From Ardenticatenaceae bacterium (GTDB taxonomy: Bacteria; Chloroflexota; Anaerolineae; Promineifilales; Promineifilaceae), in NCBI GenBank assembly GCA_020634415.1, contig JACKBT010000006.1, positions 62,001-126,000 of the forward strand: DNA of 64,000 nucleotides, in the 5' to 3' direction. The translations under genes and the position numbers were made by a program. Below, piece after piece: positions 58,932 through 64,000 of the stretch (position 1 is the first letter of the stretch; every line of letters begins with the position of its first letter). A model generated the notes under the pieces. The model was given only the letters and a program-made list of their open reading frames with translations. It was not told where the DNA came from and made no database searches.

Positions 58932-60339
58932 ACAAACAACAATGAAACAGATAACAGGGAAGCTGATCATTGGCCTGACAGGCAATATTGCCACGGGGAA
59001 ATCGGCCGTTATGCACCTGGCCGCCGACAGAGGGGCCTTGACTATTGATGCCGATGCCGTCGTGCATGAAATTTTGAACAATGACGCGGAGATGCAGACG
59101 AATATTGCCGTGGCGTTTGGTTCGCGGGTGCGACGCGAAGACGGCCGTATTGACCGCAAAATTTTGGGCAATATTGTCTTCAATGACCCGGCCGCCTTGC
59201 GCGATTTGGAAAAAATGCTGCATCCGGCCGTGCGCCAACACATCTACCAGCAAATAGACGAAACCAAAGCTACGACCATCATGATCGAGGCCATCAAACT
59301 GCTGGACGGCGATCTATTCGATGCCTGCCATCAGGTTTGGGTGACACGCTGTAGCGAAAAACGCCAAATGGAACGCCTGCAAATTTGTCGCGGCCTGGAT
59401 AAAGAGGCGGCCGAACACCGCATTCATGCCCAATCTTCGCAAGAAGAGAAGGTGGCCCTGGCCGATGTGGTGATTGAAACAGACGGCCTGATGGTGGACA
59501 CGGAAAAGCAGTTCGACCTGTTTTGGACACGCCTGCCCAACCCGGCGACAGTGGAAGCCAAAGAATTGGCTGTCGTTACCGGCAAAGCTGCCCCCAGTAA
59601 ACCAATGCGCACCCCCCCATCCACAGAGGCCAAAACGGAAGCACCAGCCAAAGCCAAGCCAGATTTGTCTCGCCTAAAAGGGGCTGGAGCCAAGCTGCGG
59701 GCCAAGCAGGAGCGGGAAAAGGCAGTGCGGCGTGAGGCGGACAAGGATGATGGGGAAACGGCCGTTTCCGCTGCCGAAACCCCACCCGCTCCCCCCCCAC
59801 TGCCTGCGGTAGATGCCCCCTTCAACCTGGTACTGCCCGATGATCGTCCCGCCGATTTGGAAGTCCGCCGCGCACGGCCGTCCGACATCCCCTCCATTCT
59901 CCTCCTCATCCACAAAGCCACAGATGGTGTGGTGCGCCTAAAACGCGCCGATTTGCTCATGGCCCTCAGCGAGCGCAGCTATTTTATTGGGCAGGTCGGT
60001 GCCCAAATTAGTGCTGTGGTTGGCTGGAGCATTGAAAGCGGTGTGACGAAGATTGACCAGATTTACATTCATCCGCCCGAAGCGGCTGGCCTCACCGGGC
60101 CAGCCATCATCGAAGAGATTGGCAAATCGGCCTTCCAACACATGTGCGAACTGCTGGTTGTCTTTCTCCCCGCCAATGGCCCCAACTATTTGCGCGAATT
60201 ATTTGAATCGCAGGATTACCGAACGGCCGATTTAAACAAAATGGTCGGTTCCTGGCGGCAGGCCATTCAGGAAGCCCAACCTCCCCACACTGACTTCATG
60301 ATAAAAGTTCTCGCCGAAAGAGAATCGCACCCCGTTTAG
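58924..60339 (+). CDS. coaE: Dephospho-CoA kinase fused to a GNAT-like domain
   Basis: 471 residues. Residues 1-210 are dephospho-CoA kinase: P-loop GLTGNIATGKSAVM, DADAVVHEIL, RDLEKMLHPAVRQ, VWVTRCSEKRQMERL and SSQEEKVALADVVIE. The usual PLLFE block is changed to MIEAIKLLDG. A Pro/Lys/Ala-rich linker (about 215-305) leads to a GNAT-like acetyltransferase domain (LEVRRARPSDIPSILLLIHK, KIDQIYIHPPE). It overlaps the ABC-F gene by 8 nt. CoaE performs the last step of CoA synthesis; an acetyl-CoA-using domain on the same chain is an unusual pairing. Confidence 0.85.
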   Translation: MSEQTTMKQITGKLIIGLTGNIATGKSAVMHLAADRGALTIDADAVVHEILNNDAEMQTNIAVAFGSRVRREDGRIDRKILGNIVFNDPAALRDLEKMLHPAVRQHIYQQIDETKATTIMIEAIKLLDGDLFDACHQVWVTRCSEKRQMERLQICRGLDKEAAEHRIHAQSSQEEKVALADVVIETDGLMVDTEKQFDLFWTRLPNPATVEAKELAVVTGKAAPSKPMRTPPSTEAKTEAPAKAKPDLSRLKGAGAKLRAKQEREKAVRREADKDDGETAVSAAETPPAPPPLPAVDAPFNLVLPDDRPADLEVRRARPSDIPSILLLIHKATDGVVRLKRADLLMALSERSYFIGQVGAQISAVVGWSIESGVTKIDQIYIHPPEAAGLTGPAIIEEIGKSAFQHMCELLVVFLPANGPNYLRELFESQDYRTADLNKMVGSWRQAIQEAQPPHTDFMIKVLAERESHPV

Positions 60340-60341
60340 GC

Positions 60342-60386
60342 AGTAATCGGTAATCCGATTACCGATTACCGATTACCGATTACCGA
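60342..60386. repeat. GGTAATCG-type hairpin
   Basis: cagtaatcggtaatccgatt followed by four accgattacc-type units. It fills the gap between the CoaE fusion gene and the small membrane protein gene. Confidence 0.8.
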
Positions 60387-60389
60387 AAA

Positions 60390-60626
60390 ATGGACACACT
60401 AAAAAACTGGATCACTAATCACCCCAATCTGGCTGCCTGGTTTGTTTTAGCCCTGGGCATGGTCATCATCCTCCTCTTTGAAGCCCGCGATGTGGGCCTG
60501 CAAGGTATGCAATGGTTCTGGCTCATCCTCATCACCACCCTTGTTGCCGGTGCCTGCGTCTGGATAATCAGTTGGGGTGATGACGAAGAAGAAGAGGAAA
60601 CCCAACCCGCAGAAAAGACAAAGTAG
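60390..60626 (+). CDS. Small membrane protein with acidic tail, unknown
   Basis: 78 residues. Two membrane helices, WFVLALGMVIILLFEAR and MQWFWLILITTLVAGACVWI, are followed by an acidic tail (DDEEEEETQPAEKTK). The start lies just after a hairpin repeat and has no clear ribosome site. It is followed after 64 nt by a site-2 protease and may be co-transcribed with it. No family recognised. Confidence 0.65.
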   Translation: MDTLKNWITNHPNLAAWFVLALGMVIILLFEARDVGLQGMQWFWLILITTLVAGACVWIISWGDDEEEEETQPAEKTK

Positions 60627-60628
60627 TT

Positions 60629-60688
60629 GTGTAATTGAGTAATTGGCGGCTTCTTATTACTCAATTACCCAATTACCCAATTACCCAT
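60629..60688. repeat. AATTACCC/GTAATTGA hairpin
   Basis: tgtgtaattgagtaattgg on the left, then attactcaattacccaatta and ccc units on the right. It ends immediately before the ATG of the site-2 protease. Read through, it would add a spurious peptide YSITQLPNYP. Confidence 0.8.
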
Positions 60689-60690
60689 TT

Positions 60691-61815
60691 ATGTACGAAC
60701 AACTCACCACCGGTCAAACCATCCCGCTAGAAAAAGTCGAAGCCCTACGCCAGGAACTCCCCGATCTCTTTTCCGTAGTTGACACCACTTTAGACAGACC
60801 CGTAATGGGCCAAGTCCGTTTTCGTGGTCACTTTTTGCAAGACCCCGCTGATTGTTTTGCTGAATTGAAGCGACGCTTTGAACAGCACGGCTTTACACCC
60901 ATGATCCGCCAAGATCAGGAATTAACAGCCTTAGTGGCCCTGCCTTTGGTTTTTGAGGACACACCTTCAAATTGGGTCATTAATCTGGTTTTGTTTATAG
61001 CCACCATCCTGTCCACCTTGTATGTGGGAGCTAGCTATGCGGCGGAAACGCCGGAACAAGCCCTGCAAATCTGGCGTGGTTGGCCCTTTAGCCTAAGTTT
61101 GCTGCTGATTTTGGGGGCACATGAACTGGGGCATTATTTTGCGGCTCGTTATCATCGTGTTCCGGTAACGTTGCCCTATTTCATTCCTCTGCCGTTCCCG
61201 GCACTAATTGGCACGCTGGGGGCTTTTATTCGCCTGAAAGGGCCGGTCAATAATCGGCGGGCTTTGCTCGATGTGGGGGTAGCCGGGCCGCTGGCGGGTT
61301 TGATTTTTGCCTTGCCTATTTTGTGGTATGGCCTGGCAACATCGGATATAGGGCCACTGCCAACTGGGGACCCTTATGTGTTGGAGGGCAATTCGCTCTT
61401 GTATGCGGGTATGAAGGTGGCGGTTTTCGGCCGTTTTTTGCCAGATGGCAACATGGATGTGCAGCTAAACGATATTGCCTGGGCTGGCTGGGTGGGGCTG
61501 CTGGTCACTGGTCTCAACCTCATACCAGTAGGCCAATTAGATGGTGGACACACAGCCTATGTCCTCTTTGGCAAGCGGGCTAAACAGTTCTTTTGGCCGG
61601 TTGTGGCGGTGTTGTTGGGCCTGGTGTTGCTTACAGGGACAACGACATGGATTGTTTGGATCGTGCTGCTTTATCTGTTGGGGCGTAACCATGCTGAACC
61701 GTTGGATGATGTGACGGAATTGGATCCACGGCGGCGAGCCATTGCCATTTTTGTTTTTATCCTCTTTTTCTTTGTCTTTGTGCCTATTCCGCTCCAAGTG
61801 GTGATGCCTGGCTAA
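60691..61815 (+). CDS. Site-2 protease family (M50) membrane metalloprotease
   Basis: 374 residues from MYEQLTTGQTIPLE; the in-frame upstream ATG is rejected because it lies in the repeat. An N-terminal soluble domain of about 90 residues precedes six or more membrane helices. The active site is ILGAHELGHYFAAR (His144, Glu145, His148) and NLIPVGQLDGGHTAY (Asp about 284). The layout is like the EGY/plant-chloroplast and cyanobacterial S2P group. It cleaves a membrane substrate in regulated proteolysis; the substrate is unknown. Confidence 0.9.
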   Translation: MYEQLTTGQTIPLEKVEALRQELPDLFSVVDTTLDRPVMGQVRFRGHFLQDPADCFAELKRRFEQHGFTPMIRQDQELTALVALPLVFEDTPSNWVINLVLFIATILSTLYVGASYAAETPEQALQIWRGWPFSLSLLLILGAHELGHYFAARYHRVPVTLPYFIPLPFPALIGTLGAFIRLKGPVNNRRALLDVGVAGPLAGLIFALPILWYGLATSDIGPLPTGDPYVLEGNSLLYAGMKVAVFGRFLPDGNMDVQLNDIAWAGWVGLLVTGLNLIPVGQLDGGHTAYVLFGKRAKQFFWPVVAVLLGLVLLTGTTTWIVWIVLLYLLGRNHAEPLDDVTELDPRRRAIAIFVFILFFFVFVPIPLQVVMPG

Positions 61816-61845
61816 GGGTTCGCGCCAAAATGAGCTTGGACTTGG

Positions 61846-61880
61846 GGCTGGAGACTAGCGATTGGAGACTGGACAGTCTT
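61846..61880. repeat. GGAGACT-type partial element
   Basis: ctggagactagcgattggagact and then acagtc. Mostly one arm of the family. It lies in the convergent gap between the site-2 protease and DUF2071 genes. Confidence 0.6.
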
Positions 61881-61923
61881 TAGCCGCCACGCTTTGCCCA
61901 ACTGAGATGTTATTTTTCTGCGC

Positions 61924-62736
61924 CTACAGTTTTAGGGGGGGCAGGTGAACGTCGAAGGTGGTACGGGGGCAGAGGAAGATGGAGTGGGGCTGCTGCATTT
62001 CTGAGCGTGAGAGTAGATTGAGGCGTTCATACAGGCTGAAGTAGAGATGCTGCGGGGTGGCGGTGGTGAGGGGGATGAGGTCGTGCCAGATGCTGTAGCT
62101 GCCCAGACGGCCGTTTAACCTAAAATAAAATCCCACAACAGGGTGCGTCAAAATCAACTGCATCTCGGCCATCGAAGTGAAACCGGGCTGGCAGGTTATC
62201 GGCTGGCCCATATCGGTAAGGGTGATTTCGGCGGAGGCCCAGTCGCTTTGGGCGGTGATGTGGTAGTGGTGGTAACGGCCCGCTGCCGCCGCGTCAGCCA
62301 CCCACACACAATCCACCGCATACCGCGCATAATGCCAGGGAATCCCCCACAACCCCCGCGCCGCATACACAATCGGCGATCCCAACGTCGTGCCAAAAAA
62401 CCAGACCACATGCTCACCCGTCTGGCGCTCCACCACATAAACCCGGTAATTCGTCTGGGCAAACTGCCATTTCAGCCAGGGAGCCAGCCGCACAAAGCGA
62501 AAATCCGCATCCCAAAAGGGTACAGCACTCATCAGTGCCAGCTTCTCACCGTTGATGTCAAATTCGGGGATGTCAAATCGGTCGGGGATATGCGGCCGCA
62601 GGCGGGACGGGGGCAGGGCGTAGTTGATGAGGGCAAAGTGCAGCAGGTCGGAATGAATGTCGAGCAGGCGGGCAGACGGCCGTTCGCCAATCCGCCGCTC
62701 TAAAATCGTCTGAGCCTTATCTACCAGTAAATCCAT
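61924..62736 (-). CDS. DUF2071 family protein
   Basis: 270 residues from MDLLVDKAQTILERRI, with a G-run just upstream. The DUF2071 pattern is seen in HFALINYALPPSRLRPHIPD, FDINGEKLALMSAVPFWDAD and FAQTNYRVYVVERQTGEHVV, with a beta-barrel-like remainder. Family function is unknown. An upstream ATG at 62802 would extend the frame through an inverted repeat and is less likely. It has two ACGGCCGT copies. Confidence 0.8.
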   Translation of the reverse strand: MDLLVDKAQTILERRIGERPSARLLDIHSDLLHFALINYALPPSRLRPHIPDRFDIPEFDINGEKLALMSAVPFWDADFRFVRLAPWLKWQFAQTNYRVYVVERQTGEHVVWFFGTTLGSPIVYAARGLWGIPWHYARYAVDCVWVADAAAAGRYHHYHITAQSDWASAEITLTDMGQPITCQPGFTSMAEMQLILTHPVVGFYFRLNGRLGSYSIWHDLIPLTTATPQHLYFSLYERLNLLSRSEMQQPHSIFLCPRTTFDVHLPPLKL

Positions 62737-62760
62737 CCCCCAAAATGTAGCGCAAAGCGT

Positions 62761-62800
62761 GCAGGTGGCAAATGGCGGGTGGCAGGCACTTGCCACCTGC
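62761..62800. repeat. Perfect 11-bp inverted repeat in a divergent intergenic region
   Basis: gcaggtggcaa (62761-62771) and ttgccacctgc (62790-62800). It lies between the start of the DUF2071 gene and the tRNA promoter. Confidence 0.75.
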
Positions 62801-62808
62801 AAATTAAT

Positions 62809-62837
62809 TTGGCAGCATCCCGCCTCTTGGCTATAAT
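62809..62837 (+). promoter_or_regulatory. Promoter of the tRNA gene
   Basis: TTGGCA (62809-62814), 17-nt spacer, TATAAT (62832-62837). A start near 62844 would be about 10 nt before the tRNA. This is the best consensus promoter in the window. Confidence 0.8.
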
Positions 62838-62853
62838 TCCAATCGTAAATTGA

Positions 62854-62930
62854 GGCGCCATAGCTCAGTTGGTCAGAGCGGGGGACTCATAAGCCCTAGG
62901 TCACTAGTTCAAATCTAGTTGGCGCCACCA
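62854..62930 (+). tRNA. tRNA with CAU anticodon (elongator Met or Ile2)
   Basis: Cloverleaf: acceptor GGCGCCA (62854-62860) with TGGCGCC; D arm GCTC-GAGC; anticodon loop CTCATAA; T arm ACTAG-TTCAAAT-CTAGT; discriminator A and encoded CCA at 62928-62930. The anticodon stem is GGGGA/GCCCT with a G27-T43 wobble and an A31-G39 mismatch. CAU may be methionine, or isoleucine if C34 is lysidylated. The G27-T43 pair recalls tRNA-Ile2, but the sequence alone does not settle this. A consensus promoter precedes and a terminator follows. Confidence 0.92.
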
Positions 62931-62938
62931 CAAAAAAG

Positions 62939-62968
62939 GCCACTCCCACAAGGAGTGGCTTTATTTTT
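62939..62968 (+). terminator. Rho-independent terminator after the tRNA
   Basis: gccactcc-cacaa-ggagtggc then tttattttt, a perfect 8-bp stem with a T-rich tail. It lies 9 nt after the CCA end. Confidence 0.9.
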
Positions 62969-62971
62969 GGC

Positions 62972-64000
62972 ATGATGACAGAACAATCGGCAACCCCTAA
63001 ACTCCAATTGAAGACCTTCGGGCCGTTGTGGTTTTTGTTGGGGTTTGTTCTGGCGGTGGTCTGGGTATGGGTGGGACTCACCATACGGCCGTCTCTCGTG
63101 CGCCCCTTCTTTGGCCCCATCATCTCCACCGACATCAACCAGGCACGGTTGAATACGGCCGTTCCCATCCCCCAGGGCAGTTTTGCCATCGAACAGACCT
63201 TTGTGCCCCGGTGGGATGGCTTGCGCGAGATCGAGTTGATTTTGGTGCGCTATGAAGAGGCCGATGAAGAGGAAGACGGCCGTTTCACCCTCCAACTCAC
63301 CGACGAAAACGACCAACTCATCGCCGAAAGCAGCTTACAAACAGGCCACATCCAGCACAACCAGACCCACCTCTTTCGCTTCCCCGCCCAAGCCCACTCC
63401 GCCGGACAAACCTACACCCTGCGCCTCAGCGGCAGCGATGACAACACCGTCACCGTCTGGGGCTATGATGTGGACGTGTATGGGCCGGGAGCCATGCAGC
63501 TTGTCTTTGGGGATGATGGCGCGGCGGTGGCGGAGACGGCCGTTCAAGACCTGCGCTTCCTCACCCGCACCCAACTCACCTGGCGCGATGCCCTCATCGC
63601 CCTGCGCACCCGTTTTCTTTACGATAGTTGGCTCATTTTCCTGACACTCATCTTCATACCCTTGCCTGGCTGTTTGCTGCTTTTGGTGTTGAGGAACCGA
63701 GGGGAACTGAGGGGAACTGGGGATGTAGCCGCCTGGTGGGGGCTGGCCCTGGCCTTGGGCATTGCCATCTGGCCGCTGCTGTGGTATGGGGTAACGCTGC
63801 TAAACGGCCGTATCACCAACTGGCTGCTCTGGCTCCTGCTCATCGTGGGCTGGAGTGCCGCCTTCTTCCTGTGGCAATCCCGCCGCGAACGCACGCCACT
63901 CCCTGCTCGCCGCTCCCCACTCCACTGGCAGCACGCAGCTTTGCTGCTGCTCCTGCTGCTCAGCCTCGCCACGCGCTTCCTGGCCGTGCGCGATCTCGAC
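62972..64000 (+). CDS. Multi-pass membrane protein with an extracytoplasmic domain, cut by the window edge
   Basis: 343 codons visible, open at the right edge. After ATG-ATG the chain has a first membrane helix (FGPLWFLLGFVLAVVWVWVG), then an extracytoplasmic region of about 170 residues rich in beta strands (FAIEQTFVPRWDGLREIELI, LTDENDQLIAESSLQTGHIQ, YTLRLSGSDDNTVTVWGYD). Further helices follow (DSWLIFLTLIFIPLPGCLLL, WWGLALALGIAIWPLLWYGV, WLLWLLLIVGWSAAFFLW, HAALLLLLLLSLATRFLAV). The plan resembles large membrane glycosyltransferases or related proteins with long C-terminal parts, but no family can be named from this fragment. It contains five ACGGCCGT copies. Confidence 0.75.
   Translation, partial: MMTEQSATPKLQLKTFGPLWFLLGFVLAVVWVWVGLTIRPSLVRPFFGPIISTDINQARLNTAVPIPQGSFAIEQTFVPRWDGLREIELILVRYEEADEEEDGRFTLQLTDENDQLIAESSLQTGHIQHNQTHLFRFPAQAHSAGQTYTLRLSGSDDNTVTVWGYDVDVYGPGAMQLVFGDDGAAVAETAVQDLRFLTRTQLTWRDALIALRTRFLYDSWLIFLTLIFIPLPGCLLLLVLRNRGELRGTGDVAAWWGLALALGIAIWPLLWYGVTLLNGRITNWLLWLLLIVGWSAAFFLWQSRRERTPLPARRSPLHWQHAALLLLLLLSLATRFLAVRDLD

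Larger units (their letters stand above)
216..63811. repeat. Highly iterated palindrome ACGGCCGT (about 99 copies, window-wide)
   Basis: My hand count gives about 99 exact ACGGCCGT in 64 kb, first at 216-223 and last at 63804-63811. One or two are expected from base composition. Nearly all are inside coding regions on both strands. Common contexts are AACGGCCGTT and AACGGCCGTC. A halo of one-mismatch forms (TCGGCCGT, GCGGCCGT, ACGGCCGA) is also frequent. Read in the three frames it gives Asn-Gly-Arg, Thr-Ala-Val or Arg-Pro. It is absent from the restriction nuclease and GxxExxY genes. Confidence 0.9.

Noticed and set aside
216..63811. ACGGCCGT as an FtsK-orienting (KOPS) or Chi-like site
   Set aside because: It is a perfect palindrome and so has no polarity, whereas those sites must be strand-biased.

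Overview
The window looks like chromosomal DNA of a Chloroflexota bacterium, probably Anaerolineae-like. This is an inference from the lipoprotein linker VEVTRVVTETVEVTRVV in the iron-binding protein, the mix of gene families, moderately high GC and gene ends that touch or overlap. No rRNA is present to fix the taxon. A striking genome-wide signature is the palindrome ACGGCCGT, which I count about 99 times by eye against one or two expected by chance. It lies almost entirely inside genes, where it reads as Asn-Gly-Arg, Thr-Ala-Val or Arg-Pro depending on frame.

Region 1 (1-14168) is a plus-strand surface-polysaccharide locus. It holds a SAM methyltransferase (cut by the window edge), a glutamine-dependent asparagine synthase homologue, an MDR dehydrogenase/Gfo-Idh-MocA fusion, an alpha/alpha-toroid protein, a DUF354 protein, a DegT-type sugar aminotransferase, a polyprenyl-phosphate sugar-1-phosphate transferase, a left-handed beta-helix acyltransferase, a Gfo/Idh/MocA dehydrogenase, an O-antigen polymerase/ligase-like membrane protein and a nucleotidyltransferase-like protein. 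The aminotransferase, acetyltransferase and dehydrogenase fit a WlbA/B/C-type route to a 2,3-diacetamido sugar nucleotide. A Wzc-like tyrosine kinase at 54517 may belong to the same export function.

Region 2 (14144-24440) is accessory-like. It has two RNA-modification genes (NSUN-type m5C methylase and Tgt), a 16S rRNA methylase of the ArmA/Rmt type, an orphan EutN/CcmL microcompartment vertex protein, two small membrane proteins followed by a CHAT caspase-like protease, a DUF5946 zinc-ribbon protein, an M24-like protein lacking metal ligands, an alpha/beta hydrolase and an HD protein. Region 3 (24533-38998) carries housekeeping and stand-alone genes: M14 carboxypeptidase, PcrA/UvrD helicase, a NYN RNase with a tripled tail motif, MFS transporter, a GrpB-nucleotidyltransferase fusion, UbiB-like kinase, LspA, radical SAM protein, GAF protein, thioesterase and SDR.

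Region 4 (39131-52917) contains the most interesting gene: a DsbA-like lipoprotein whose first active-site cysteine codon is an in-frame TGA (U-G-Q-C), followed by a hairpin of bacterial SECIS type. It is a probable selenoprotein that ordinary gene calling splits in two. Then come UbiE/MenG, an AT-rich type II restriction-modification pair, FtsK, a GxxExxY protein, a laccase-domain protein, DUF6159, an aldo-keto reductase, a YgjP-like metallopeptidase, an iron(III) ABC importer (binding protein and fused permease) and an Asp/Glu racemase. Region 5 (53130-64000) has the primary sigma factor, the Wzc-like kinase, a V4R protein, an ABC-F ATPase, a CoaE-GNAT fusion, a site-2 protease, DUF2071, a tRNA with CAU anticodon and a membrane protein cut by the right edge.

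Many intergenic gaps hold hairpins built from 7-8 bp tandem words (GGAGACT, GGTAATCG, TATTGGTG, GTAATTACG and others). They abut and sometimes supply the stop or start codons of the genes around them. Two larger related three-stem hairpin elements lie at 10444 and 22915.
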